Shown piece by piece: positions 47,615-56,252 of a DNA stretch of 61,817 nt. Position 1 is the first letter of the stretch, and each line of letters starts with the position of its first letter. Source of the stretch: a virus; IMG/VR virus record IMGVR_UViG_3300036906_000071, positions 1 to 61,817 of that record; one strand, written 5' to 3'. The notes beneath the pieces were generated by a model. That model searched no databases and was not told where the DNA came from. It saw only the letters and a program-made list of their open reading frames with translations. Position numbers and translations under genes: made by a program.

Positions 47615-49267
47615 TCAATAACCGTACTTCAGCCGGGTCCGCGCGCTCATCAGGATGGCGGCCCTGTCCTCCTCGTCCCCTGCGGCCCAGCGCGGGTCCT
47701 TCTGCGCCGTCTCCCGCGCCTTCTCGCTCAACTGCGCCTCCGTCAGCACCGGCTGGCTTCCTCCCCCGGCGCTCTGCGGCTCGATGCGCGCCACCCCGGC
47801 AATCTTCTGCTGGCGGTCCGCCTCCCCTGCCTGGCTCTGCCGCAGCCCGTCCTGCAACTCTTTCACCTTGCGTTGAAGGATCGGCGTCAGATAGCTGGCG
47901 CGCAGCCGCGCCGCATTGGTCTCGCGCTGTTGCACCCCGGCCGGGCCCAGCCGCTGCAGCCGCTGGATCTCAGCCCGCTCCGTTGGCATCCCCATCACCG
48001 TCCGGTCGAACTCCGTCAGCGCCTCCACGGCAAACGCCGGTATGGTGCTTGGCTGCTGCGTCGCCGGATCGATCCATGGGCGCGTTATCAGGAACTCCGG
48101 GATTGCCTCGCCGCGCGCCTTGGCGGCGTCAAGGTAGGTGTCGATGTCCTTGCCCACGCCCTTCTGCCAGCTGACGCGCTGCGCGCCTTCGAACTGGCGT
48201 ACCGTGCTGGCCTGCGCGCCCTTTCCAGCCTCCTGCTGCTGGCGGTTGAACTCGGCCTGCTGCCGCTCCAGCCGCTCCTGAAACTGCTTTTGCTCCGGTG
48301 TCGCATCCTCCGGCAGCGGCGGCGGCGCCGCTGGCCCGGGATTCAGAAGGCTTAGCACATAGTTCAGCGCGTCCCGCGTGTATCCCGCATCCTCCAGCGC
48401 GGCCAGATCGGCGTCCTTTGCCGCCTGGTCCGGGTAGACGCCCTTTGTCTTCGCTTCCAGATCGCGGAGCTGGCCCAGGCTCTGGTCGCGCATCTCCGTT
48501 AGCTTCTCCAGGCTGGCCGGCGTTCTCAGGCATAGGTCGTAGTCCTTGCCATACACCGGCTGGCCGTCCGCCCCGCGCAGGGCCACGCCCTTGTCGTCCG
48601 TCTTTACAAACTGATCCTTCAGGCCGGTGTAGCCTGCCGTCCGCGCAGCCGGGTCGTCCACGCCCATCAGCATGTTGTGCCGCACATCCAGCACCACGTT
48701 GGCCTGGCGCGCCATGAACTGCGCAGCCTCCAGCGTCGGCGCCAGCGCCAGAATCGGCTTGGCCGCCTCGCTCGCCCGCGCAGCCTCCATCACCAGCTGC
48801 TGCGCCGCCGGGTTCGCCTCCAATGCCGCCTTCAGCGCCGGATCGGCGGCAATCGCATCGTCAAACGCCTTCGGCAAGGCCTCGGTCGCCGCCGCAGGCG
48901 GTGGTGTCTCCTTGCCAGCCTCCGCCGCTGGAACCTCCGCCGCTGGGACCTCCGCCTCCGCAGCCTCCGGGTTCTGCTGCGCCCACGCATCGTGCTCGGT
49001 AATGAACTTCCTCAAACCCTCTTCCGTCGGCTCATAGCCGCCCGACTGCGGCTCGGCTGGCGGTGCCGCTGCTGCTGCCGGGGTAGCCGGCACCCCTGGC
49101 GCTGCGGGCGCTGCCGGTGCTGCGGGCGTAGAGGGTGTTGCCGGCGCAGCCGGTGTGCTTGGCGGTGCCGCTGGCGTTGCTGGCGCGCTGGGCGTAGAGG
49201 GTGTTGCCGGCGCAGCCGGGGCTGGCGCTGGCGCTGCTGCTGCTACTGGCGTTACTGGCGTTGCCAT
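47615..49267 (-). CDS. Putative scaffolding protein
   Basis: A 550-residue protein located between portal and capsid, where scaffolds lie. The first ~70 residues are almost only Pro, Ala, Thr and Ser from short tandem DNA repeats (a 30-bp unit near 49126 recurs at 49190). The rest is Gln/Glu-rich and helical with a coiled coil (QFQERLERQQAEFNRQQQEA) and a basic end. Confidence 0.65.
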   Translation of the reverse strand: MATPVTPVAAAAPAPAPAAPATPSTPSAPATPAAPPSTPAAPATPSTPAAPAAPAAPGVPATPAAAAAPPAEPQSGGYEPTEEGLRKFITEHDAWAQQNPEAAEAEVPAAEVPAAEAGKETPPPAAATEALPKAFDDAIAADPALKAALEANPAAQQLVMEAARASEAAKPILALAPTLEAAQFMARQANVVLDVRHNMLMGVDDPAARTAGYTGLKDQFVKTDDKGVALRGADGQPVYGKDYDLCLRTPASLEKLTEMRDQSLGQLRDLEAKTKGVYPDQAAKDADLAALEDAGYTRDALNYVLSLLNPGPAAPPPLPEDATPEQKQFQERLERQQAEFNRQQQEAGKGAQASTVRQFEGAQRVSWQKGVGKDIDTYLDAAKARGEAIPEFLITRPWIDPATQQPSTIPAFAVEALTEFDRTVMGMPTERAEIQRLQRLGPAGVQQRETNAARLRASYLTPILQRKVKELQDGLRQSQAGEADRQQKIAGVARIEPQSAGGGSQPVLTEAQLSEKARETAQKDPRWAAGDEEDRAAILMSARTRLKYGY

Positions 49268-49289
49268 AGTGGTTCTCCTTTATTTTGCG

Positions 49290-51851
49290 TTACTTGTTGA
49301 TTAAGTCCGCTGCTTTTACGGTTGTGTCCACAATCTCTTTGCCCGCGCTTACCTGCGCGCTGGCCGTGCCCTTGGTTAGCGATGGGTCCATCTGCGCAAT
49401 CTGGGCCAGCCGCAGGATCGCCGGCGCAGCCTGTTGCATCAATAGCTGGAACTCCTGCTGCATCGTCTGCTGCTGGGCGTCGGGCTGCTTTGGCGGCTGG
49501 CCGGCCTGGGTTATTCTCATCTGCCGCTGCGCCTGCTTCATCAGCTTCACCGTCCGCACCTCGCCGATCGCATCGTAGTAGAGCTGCCACCACTGCCATG
49601 CCGGGGTCCCATCGTACTGCCGGCTGGCAGTGTCCTGCATATACTTCGCAGCCACCCTCTCCGATATGTCCAGATTGTCGCTCAGCGATGGCGCCGCCGG
49701 CAGTTGTACCGGCTGCATTGTTCCATCCGCTCCCGCTGCGGCCTGCGGTGGCGCTGTCTTCAGCTCCGCCAGCTTCGCCAGGTCGCCCAGCGTCTTCAAC
49801 CGCTGGCTCTCGCTCGGCGCATTCGATCCTGGAACGATCGCCGTACATGCCTTCGCCTGGTTCTCCGGGTCGTCAAACCACTCCGCCGCAGCCGGGTTTT
49901 GGTTGTTCAGCGCGCTAAAGACCGACAGAATCGCCTCGCGTATCTCCTCCGCGGTCGCCGGCAGGTTCTGGTCCGGATCCTGGGTGAAGCTGCAATCCCC
50001 ATCCAGGTCGGCGGGATACACGGTCTCGTTCTGGTAGCTTCCGCCCTGGTCCTTGCGCACGTCCCAAAGCTGCTGGATCGCCCCCGCCTGCATCAGTTGC
50101 TTCAGCCAGTACACAATGTTCTCGTCAGACTGCGCGGCCTCCCGCTTGGCGTTCATCCAGTACCGCCGGAAGGTTGTCAGCGCCCGGTCCAGCATCTGCG
50201 CCTGGCCCATCCCGGTATCGACGCCCACCGTCGTGCCGGTCCCCTGCACCTGCGGCGGAAGCTCCGCCACCAGCATCAGGAAGGTGTACAGCGATGAAGC
50301 ATAGTTCCACATCTCGGGCGCCATCGGCGTGTCGAAATGCGCGAATGTATCGCCCAACGGCCTCGGTTCGCCATTGATCTTGTCGGGGACCGGGATAATC
50401 GTCATCGGCGACAGGCGCAAGGCGGCAATCTTTTTCTGGTCGCCCATCGACGCCCGCATCAGGTTCAGCCCCATCGATGCGCGCATAGCCTGCTCATCCA
50501 CCAGTTGATTGGCTGCGTTGATCCTGCGGTTGAATGGCACCACGCGGTTGGCGATCGCCGGCGGATACGCTCCAAATCCCTGCTGCAGTTTGCCCTGCGT
50601 CCACTCCCGCACCAGGCTCGCAGACCGGATCTCCGTCGTCTCCTCGCCCAGGTTCGCTATCATCAGCCCCTTGGGAAACAGCCGCTTCATCTTGTCGCCA
50701 AACTCTTTGTCGCCCGTCCGGTAGAAGGTCCGCGGCTGGCACCACACCTCGCTGTAGGTCACCGAGCTCTGGTTCATGTCGGAGGTCTGGTTGGCAGCCA
50801 TCGCATACCCTTCCAACCGGCGAAACCGCTCATACTCCGAGTTCGCGCTGGTCGGCGAGACCGCCCCCTCCTGGATCGAGTCCGCCAGGTCCGGGTGCAT
50901 CTCCCGTGCCTCGCCTATATCGATCTCCCACTCATGCGCCAGCAGCGGTGTGGCCGCAACGCGCTTCGCCTTCGGGTCCATGTCGATCTCGCGCGGATCG
51001 TGGATGGTCTCCTTCACCCCGGCGCGCGGCACCTCCTTCATGCCCGCCATGCGCAGTCCCGTGGTGCCGCCTTCGCCCTCGGCGTAGTACGACTCGGGCC
51101 CCAGCGTTGCTCCGCAGCCGGGGCACGCCGGAAGCTCTCCATGGCCGCCCGGCGCCAGCTCCGTCAGCGGCGTCTCCTTGCCGCACTGCCGGCACTTCAT
51201 CCGCGCCGGCGGCCGCACCTCAAAGTCCTCGTAGGCCGCCACCTGGTCCACGCCGAACAGATCGCCGTCGAAGACCGCCCGCACATGCCGGAAGTACGTC
51301 CCAAAATCGAATTGAGACTCGAAGGCCTCCGACAGCAGCTCCTCCGCCCCATTCTTGCGATGCACACTCTCGATCGCCGTCTTCGCCGCCTTCGCCGCCT
51401 TTACATCCTTCGGCACGGTGGCATCCACCGGGTCCACCACCGTGCGCGGCAATGCGCTCGCCAGTATCCCCGTCCAAACATTGCAGCACAGCAGCGTGAC
51501 GTTGGTGACAAAGGGTTCCAGGTCCGCGTTCTCACCCGGGGCCATCTGGTCCGATGCGCGATACTGCGCCAGCGCGTCGAACCAGCTGTTTGTCCCAGGG
51601 TTCCATCCCAGGCATTGCACACCCTTCCTGAAGAGCGAGTTGCGCCCCCAGTCGCGGAACAGCTCCAGCCGGTTGGTCATCCAACTGTCGCGGTACTGGC
51701 GAATGCAGTCCAGTATCTTGCGGCGGTCGGCGTCGTCGATCCCCAGATGGCTGAAGTCGCGCTTGCCCGGCTTGGGCGGCCCGCTCTGCGCGCTCTGGCG
51801 GGTTGTGCCGTCGTCGACGCCCGGCTCTCGAATTGCTATGCCTGATGCCAT
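49290..51851 (-). CDS. Portal protein with inserted zinc ribbon
   Basis: An 853-residue protein. Length, position before scaffold and capsid, and segments such as MTNRLELFRDWGRNSLFRKG, WTGILASALPRTVVDPV and FGTYFRHVRAVFDGDL fit large podoviral portal proteins. Around residues 220-255 it carries CRQCG and CPGCG, a four-cysteine zinc ribbon that is unusual for portals. The helical C-terminus is Gln-rich. The next gene upstream stops 2 bases away. Confidence 0.8.
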   Translation of the reverse strand: MASGIAIREPGVDDGTTRQSAQSGPPKPGKRDFSHLGIDDADRRKILDCIRQYRDSWMTNRLELFRDWGRNSLFRKGVQCLGWNPGTNSWFDALAQYRASDQMAPGENADLEPFVTNVTLLCCNVWTGILASALPRTVVDPVDATVPKDVKAAKAAKTAIESVHRKNGAEELLSEAFESQFDFGTYFRHVRAVFDGDLFGVDQVAAYEDFEVRPPARMKCRQCGKETPLTELAPGGHGELPACPGCGATLGPESYYAEGEGGTTGLRMAGMKEVPRAGVKETIHDPREIDMDPKAKRVAATPLLAHEWEIDIGEAREMHPDLADSIQEGAVSPTSANSEYERFRRLEGYAMAANQTSDMNQSSVTYSEVWCQPRTFYRTGDKEFGDKMKRLFPKGLMIANLGEETTEIRSASLVREWTQGKLQQGFGAYPPAIANRVVPFNRRINAANQLVDEQAMRASMGLNLMRASMGDQKKIAALRLSPMTIIPVPDKINGEPRPLGDTFAHFDTPMAPEMWNYASSLYTFLMLVAELPPQVQGTGTTVGVDTGMGQAQMLDRALTTFRRYWMNAKREAAQSDENIVYWLKQLMQAGAIQQLWDVRKDQGGSYQNETVYPADLDGDCSFTQDPDQNLPATAEEIREAILSVFSALNNQNPAAAEWFDDPENQAKACTAIVPGSNAPSESQRLKTLGDLAKLAELKTAPPQAAAGADGTMQPVQLPAAPSLSDNLDISERVAAKYMQDTASRQYDGTPAWQWWQLYYDAIGEVRTVKLMKQAQRQMRITQAGQPPKQPDAQQQTMQQEFQLLMQQAAPAILRLAQIAQMDPSLTKGTASAQVSAGKEIVDTTVKAADLINK

Positions 51852-51852
51852 G

Positions 51853-52176
51853 CTATCCCCCAGCCCTTATGCGCGATCCCGGCAGGCGTATCGCGCCGGC
51901 TTTCGCCGCATCGTTTGCCCACGTCTCAACGCTCTCGAAGGTGGCCTGCGTCCGCAGCGGCGGGTCTTTGCCCTCGACTGCCGCAGCCTCCGGCGTCTGG
52001 GCCCGCACCTCAAACGGCCGGCCACCAGCCGCTTCCGCTTCCGCTCCAACCGTCAACGGGTCTACGCCCAGCACCCGCAGATAGCGGTCCAGCAGCTCAC
52101 GGTTCAGCGCCTCCAGCGCGCGGATGCGCTCCTCGGCCGCGCGCAGCCTTCGCCCGCTTGCCAGTGGCCAGTTCAT
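51853..52176 (-). CDS. Small coiled-coil protein before the portal
   Basis: A 107-residue protein whose ATG (52176) shares a base with the previous stop (TGATG). The N-terminal third is a likely coiled coil (RLRAAEERIRALEALNRELLD). It may be a head-assembly accessory. The open frame extends upstream to 52272, but the overlap supports the internal start. Confidence 0.6.
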   Translation of the reverse strand: MNWPLASGRRLRAAEERIRALEALNRELLDRYLRVLGVDPLTVGAEAEAAGGRPFEVRAQTPEAAAVEGKDPPLRTQATFESVETWANDAAKAGAIRLPGSRIRAGG

Positions 52177-52556
52177 CAGTACCACTCCCTTACGATTGCC
52201 TGCGTCGGGGTCGCCGTCGCCGAGGTCAGCTTCGCCACCACCGCCCCCATGCCGCCCACCGGCACGCCCCACCCGCCATGCACCGAGCGCGGATCGCCCA
52301 GGTTGATGAGCGCCTGCGGCACAGCCGCGGGATCGTCCTGCTTCCAGAAGCCCGCGCCCGCCGCCGGCGGCGAGAGAGTTCCGGTGATTGGGTCCACCAG
52401 GTTGCCCGCAAAACCCTGCGCCACGCCGCCATTCGGAGATCCCGCAGCCATGTCCTCGGCAATCTCCACAAACCGCGCCATCACGCTCAGTACTATCGCA
52501 GTCATGGCGCCGCCGCTCGCATTCAACGGCACATAGGTAAGTTTGGGATTCGTCAT
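52176..52556 (-). CDS. Hypothetical protein
   Basis: A 126-residue Gly/Ala-rich protein, one base coupled to the next gene. A short hydrophobic helix (MTAIVLSVMARFVEIAEDM) lies near the N-terminus. Function unknown. Confidence 0.6.
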   Translation of the reverse strand: MTNPKLTYVPLNASGGAMTAIVLSVMARFVEIAEDMAAGSPNGGVAQGFAGNLVDPITGTLSPPAAGAGFWKQDDPAAVPQALINLGDPRSVHGGWGVPVGGMGAVVAKLTSATATPTQAIVREWY

Positions 52557-52592
52557 TGCAGCCTCGCTTTCGTTTGGTCCTTGCTGGTTGGC

Positions 52593-53009
52593 TTATTGCG
52601 CGCCATTTCCCTCGTTGTCGGTCTTATCCTTGCGCTCAACGCTTGTTCTGTTGAAAGTGCTGCTCTTTCCCCCAAACTGTATTCTGCCCCCCAAACCGTG
52701 CAACAGCACAAGCAGCGTCATGAACACAGATCCAATGTCCCGGATCGATCGAAAGTCGTCACCAAGATCGCGGATGGCGCTGTTTGTTATATCGATCTTT
52801 TGGTCGATTTTGTCGAACCGCACCGCCATCCGCGTCTGCGTATCGCTCAGGTTGTCGATCCGCGTCGCGCTTACCGCTATCTGCGATTGCAGGCTGAGCT
52901 GGGAGTTGCTCTGCCCCCATACATCCACGCCAATTCCTATGCACACCGATATTGCGAGCGAACACAACACATAGAGCCATCTGGCAATGTGTTTCCCGAA
53001 GATCTTCAT
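52593..53009 (-). CDS. Two-pass membrane protein with coiled coil, lysis candidate
   Basis: A 138-residue protein with an N-terminal membrane segment (~12-28, WLYVLCSLAISVCIGIG), a polar coiled-coil middle (TRIDNLSDTQTRMAVRFDKI) and a second segment (~94-108, VFMTLLVLLHGLG). This layout and its place near the lysis/tail-fibre genes suggest a holin or holin regulator. There is no sequence match to a named family. Confidence 0.5.
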   Translation of the reverse strand: MKIFGKHIARWLYVLCSLAISVCIGIGVDVWGQSNSQLSLQSQIAVSATRIDNLSDTQTRMAVRFDKIDQKIDITNSAIRDLGDDFRSIRDIGSVFMTLLVLLHGLGGRIQFGGKSSTFNRTSVERKDKTDNEGNGAQ

Positions 53010-53090
53010 CGTTTAGTCCCTCCGTCTACTGCTTGCATTGAGGGCGTTGCCAGGGTGTTGCTCCGCGTTTCTACCTGCTCGAGGGCGTTG

Positions 53091-53921
53091 CTACTTGCCC
53101 CAGCCAATCAGCAATCCGAAGATCGGCTGGTAGCCGGTGCCGTTCGATACCGACGACTTCATAAACCGCAGCGAAGGCATCAGATAGTAGTTCCCCTTCA
53201 CCTTGATGGCCACCAGGGCGCCACCGTTCCACTGCCACCCGGTGTTTGTCCCGCTCCAACTGATTCCCGCCGCCGTTGGAACGTACACCGGCACATTGCC
53301 GAGCGTGAATACCTTCTGCGCAATCCCGGCGCCAATGTTCGTGGTCACCGTAAAAGGCTTCATCGTGTTGGGCAGCGCGTCCACCGCGGTGAAGGCGTAG
53401 GTGCCAGACACGTTCAGCGCATGCGCATACAGCGCCGTGCCCGCCACCGAGGGCGAGGCATTCACGCTGTACGATCCGCCCGCGGCATAGAGATTCTGTA
53501 TGTCCGGCGTAGCTGTCTGCGCCTTCAGGTGCGTGGGGAATGCCAGGCCCGGGCCCAGCAGCAGCGCGCCAACAACTACTTTGGCGATGATGTTCTGTGC
53601 GGCAGCAGCCTGTTGTGCAGCGGCAGCAGCAACGGCGGCATCGGCCTGCTGTTGCACCGCGTCCGAAGGGCCGGCAAAGATCGTTGGGCTGATCACATGC
53701 AGCAGGACCGAGAGCGACACCAGTGCGGCAAATATCCCGGCGTGCTCCGGCTGCGCAAGCCAGTTGTGGGCCAGCGTGGGAACCCCAATCACGGCGGCCA
53801 GCGTTCCAATTCCATGAAGCAGTTGCGGTATCTTGACTGTCATCGGTGTTCTCTCCTTCGCTACGGCCTCAATCTTGTTGAAGTCGCTGTAAGCCTTCCA
53901 TAGTTTCACGGGGCTAAGCAT
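53091..53921 (-). CDS. Membrane protein with beta-rich C-terminal domain
   Basis: A 276-residue protein with two or three hydrophobic segments in the first 130 residues (TLAAVIGVP, AALVSLSVLLHVISP, VVVGALLLGPGLAF), an Ala/Gln-rich stretch, then a C-terminal beta-rich domain. An in-frame ATG at 53843 has a better ribosome-binding site (GGAGAG) and may be the true start. It may act in lysis or at the envelope; the function is unknown. Confidence 0.55.
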   Translation of the reverse strand: MLSPVKLWKAYSDFNKIEAVAKERTPMTVKIPQLLHGIGTLAAVIGVPTLAHNWLAQPEHAGIFAALVSLSVLLHVISPTIFAGPSDAVQQQADAAVAAAAAQQAAAAQNIIAKVVVGALLLGPGLAFPTHLKAQTATPDIQNLYAAGGSYSVNASPSVAGTALYAHALNVSGTYAFTAVDALPNTMKPFTVTTNIGAGIAQKVFTLGNVPVYVPTAAGISWSGTNTGWQWNGGALVAIKVKGNYYLMPSLRFMKSSVSNGTGYQPIFGLLIGWGK

Positions 53922-53943
53922 TATGGCCCTCCTTCGGGAAGCA

Positions 53944-53980
53944 GGCCGCCAGCCCAGCTTCTGTCCCTGCGCTGGCGGCC
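53944..53980. terminator. Strong intergenic hairpin
   Basis: GGCCGCCAGC and GCTGGCGGCC form a perfect 10-bp stem with a 17-base loop between the genes at 54016 and 53921. There is no T-run, so it may be an attenuator or an RNA-stability element. Confidence 0.5.
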
Positions 53981-54015
53981 CTGTTGAGTTGCAGCGGTTG
54001 GTGCGGACCCAATCC

Positions 54016-54354
54016 TTACTTCTTCTTAGCAGCCACCGGCTGCACGGGTATGTTCTTGTCGTTGGACCCGTCGATAGACGGTTGCGGTGGCTGGGCGGGA
54101 GCGGCCTTTGCCGCCTCCGCAGCCTTCATCTGGTCAAGCCAGTACTGGCACTCCTGGATCGCCCCCCCTGTGGCGTTGGCGTTGGCCACCATCTGGTCGT
54201 ACTGCTGCTTGAGCAGCACCAGCCGCGCCTCCAGCGCGCGTTGGGTGACGCCCTGCGGCGCCGGTTGCGGTGCGGGCGGGGCGGCCGGCTGCTGGGCAGA
54301 GACCATAAGGCCCCCACCCAGCAGCAGGATCAGGCAAATCGCTTGGTGGCGCAT
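54016..54354 (-). CDS. Exported small coiled-coil protein
   Basis: A 112-residue protein with a Sec signal peptide (MRHQAICLILLLGGGLMVSAQ), a Pro-rich linker, a coiled coil (ALEARLVLLKQQYDQM) and a Lys-rich tail. Size, export and position near lysis genes are compatible with an outer spanin-like role, but no lipobox is present. It is similar in layout to 9225-9554. Confidence 0.6.
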   Translation of the reverse strand: MRHQAICLILLLGGGLMVSAQQPAAPPAPQPAPQGVTQRALEARLVLLKQQYDQMVANANATGGAIQECQYWLDQMKAAEAAKAAPAQPPQPSIDGSNDKNIPVQPVAAKKK

Positions 54355-54375
54355 GGCGGTGCTCCTTGCTTGGTT

Positions 54376-55596
54376 CTAGGTTCCCGGCGTGCCCTTGTAG
54401 GCGATGTAGGCGTCGGTGCCGTTGACCTTGATCTTCAGGTAGCCCGTCACCGATCCAGCGGATGCCGTGCTTCCGTTGATGAATGCAGAGCCGTTGTTTG
54501 ACAGATCGAACAGATACCCAGCCTTCGAGTAGCCGTAGATCAGCGAGTTGAAGGTGGTTGCCGTGGTGTTGGTCAGCACCGCCGAATCGCAAAAGGCGCA
54601 GGTCACGCTGGGGCCTGTCGCTCCTGCATCGCTCCATATCGGGGTGACGTGCGACCCGGAGGTCAGTGTGGCTGCTGAGATGTCCAACTGCCCCAGCAAG
54701 CCGGCGATCCATGCGGTGCCGGCGACCGTCCCGGCCAGGATGAGCTTTCCTTGGGTGCCGTTCGCATAACCGCCAGCGACTGTCGTTCCGGCAGCGAAGG
54801 TTGCAGTCCCGCGAACGCCCGTCAGATTGTTCCCGCCATCCGAGAAGGAGGCGTTGGTGGTTGTGATTGCGCCGATAATCGTGCGCACACTGCCCGGCGT
54901 CGCTGTGGTCTGCGTGTTGCTCACCGACAATATGCCCGGCGTATAGGCCAGCGCCAGTTGGGTGTACGCCGCGCCGGTCCAGGTGTAGTAGGTCATCGGC
55001 GCCGTTGTCACGTCGACGATCATCAGGTTGGTTGTGCCAAAGGCGGCAGGGATCGCAGCAATTTCGGCGGCCGGCGTCTGGCTTCCCGGCAGGCTGGCAA
55101 TGTACGTCTTCCACGCCGGGTCCAGAACGACCATCGTCGGATAGGCCGCGCTCTTATTGTTGTAGAGCGCCTCCTGCAGCCCGCCCGTGCCGGATTTGAC
55201 GTAGAAGGTGATGTGGCTGTGGTTGGTCGACGAGCTAAAGCCGCAGCTCGATCCGGTCTGGAAGGTGGTCGATGGGCTCACCACCTCGCTGTTGGCCGTG
55301 TTGCTGTCCTGGAGATACAGCGGGAACGGGGTTGCCGCCGGGCCAAAGACGAAGTAGGGATTGGACGACGATCCGTTCGGGTAGGTCTGGCAACTTCCCG
55401 GCCCGGTCGGTCCGGTGTTCCAGTTGAAGTTGTTTGCGCCCGAACCCTGCATATTTGCCTGGGCATAGTCGATCGCAAAGACCCAGTGGAAGTTCGCGCT
55501 GCCGTACTGGCTCTGCGCCAGCGCGGGAACAGCACAGGTCAACGCAAGGATTGCTGTCGCCACCATGGCGACACCGATTGCTCGTAGCGTTTTCAT
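54376..55596 (-). CDS. Secreted-type tail fibre/receptor-binding protein
   Basis: A 406-residue protein. It begins with a Sec signal peptide (MKTLRAIGVAMVATAIL... ending ALAQS). The mature part is Gly/Thr/Asn-rich and beta-like, and the C-terminus (TGYLKIKVNGTDAYIAYKG) resembles the last domain of phage fibre proteins. A signal peptide on a fibre is unexpected. It may be a fibre that folds in the envelope or a decoy exported during infection. Confidence 0.6.
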   Translation of the reverse strand: MKTLRAIGVAMVATAILALTCAVPALAQSQYGSANFHWVFAIDYAQANMQGSGANNFNWNTGPTGPGSCQTYPNGSSSNPYFVFGPAATPFPLYLQDSNTANSEVVSPSTTFQTGSSCGFSSSTNHSHITFYVKSGTGGLQEALYNNKSAAYPTMVVLDPAWKTYIASLPGSQTPAAEIAAIPAAFGTTNLMIVDVTTAPMTYYTWTGAAYTQLALAYTPGILSVSNTQTTATPGSVRTIIGAITTTNASFSDGGNNLTGVRGTATFAAGTTVAGGYANGTQGKLILAGTVAGTAWIAGLLGQLDISAATLTSGSHVTPIWSDAGATGPSVTCAFCDSAVLTNTTATTFNSLIYGYSKAGYLFDLSNNGSAFINGSTASAGSVTGYLKIKVNGTDAYIAYKGTPGT

Positions 55597-55630
55597 GGTT
55601 TCTCTTTTCTGAGGGCCTCTGGCCGCTCAA

Positions 55631-55692
55631 CCAGCGCCCTCGGACGCTGGACAATTCAGATTGGTTGCAAGGGGCGGAAGCTCCCCGCCCCT
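55631..55692. other. Two hairpins in the 55597-55717 gap
   Basis: CCAGCG...CGCTGG (55631-55650) and GGGGCGG...CCGCCCC (55671-55692), with short loops, between two fibre-block genes. The second is followed by few T residues. They may be transcriptional attenuators or processing signals. Confidence 0.45.
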
Positions 55693-55717
55693 CGGACGAT
55701 TGCGCGCGCTGCCGTGC

Positions 55718-56230
55718 TTAACTTTGCGGTGCTGGCGGATCGGGGTCTTCCGGGGCCTCGGTCTGTGCCGGGGCTTCCGGCTGGGCTGGTGCGAGCGGCG
55801 CTTCCGGCTGGGCTGGTGCCTGTGCGAGCAGCGCTTCCGGCTGGGCAGGCGCCTGTGCGAGCGCCTGCTCTGCGGCAACCGCGTCCAGGTCTTCAGCCGA
55901 CGGCAGGTCCACAGCCGGCGGTTGCGGCGGGTTCGGGTCTGGCGGCGCGACAGATGGTGGATAGACGCCCGGCGTACCGGGCGCATCCGAGGCCACGCGC
56001 ACGCTGAATGCGCGCTGGATATAGCCGTCGATGTCCTTCGCCAACCCCGGTGCGTTTGGGTCCAGATACACCAGGGTGACGTGCTCCTCCGCTGGCAATG
56101 TCTTGCCGTCACCGTCCAGCAGCGCGTTGCCGCCGCGCGAGGGCAGAAACAATTCGCTCGATACAACCAGCGCCACTACCACCGGCCCATCCTGCACCGG
56201 ACGATACATTACCGCATCTCCGTATTTCAT
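55718..56230 (-). CDS. Hypothetical protein with Pro/Ala/Gln repeats
   Basis: The ATG at 56230 follows a good AAAGGAG site. The 170-residue product starts MKYGDAVMYRPVQDG and has a folded N-terminal half of about 100 residues. The C-terminal tail is made of near-repeats of a 12-14-residue unit, QPEAxLAQAPA. The repeats are reflected in the DNA. Not recognised. Confidence 0.6.
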   Translation of the reverse strand: MKYGDAVMYRPVQDGPVVVALVVSSELFLPSRGGNALLDGDGKTLPAEEHVTLVYLDPNAPGLAKDIDGYIQRAFSVRVASDAPGTPGVYPPSVAPPDPNPPQPPAVDLPSAEDLDAVAAEQALAQAPAQPEALLAQAPAQPEAPLAPAQPEAPAQTEAPEDPDPPAPQS

Positions 56231-56252
56231 TGTGTTTCTCCTTTGCTGCGAT

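Noticed and set aside
49050-49260. Possible CRISPR-like or regulatory tandem repeat
   Set aside because: The repeats are short, in frame and encode the Pro/Ala linker of the scaffold protein; no spacers.
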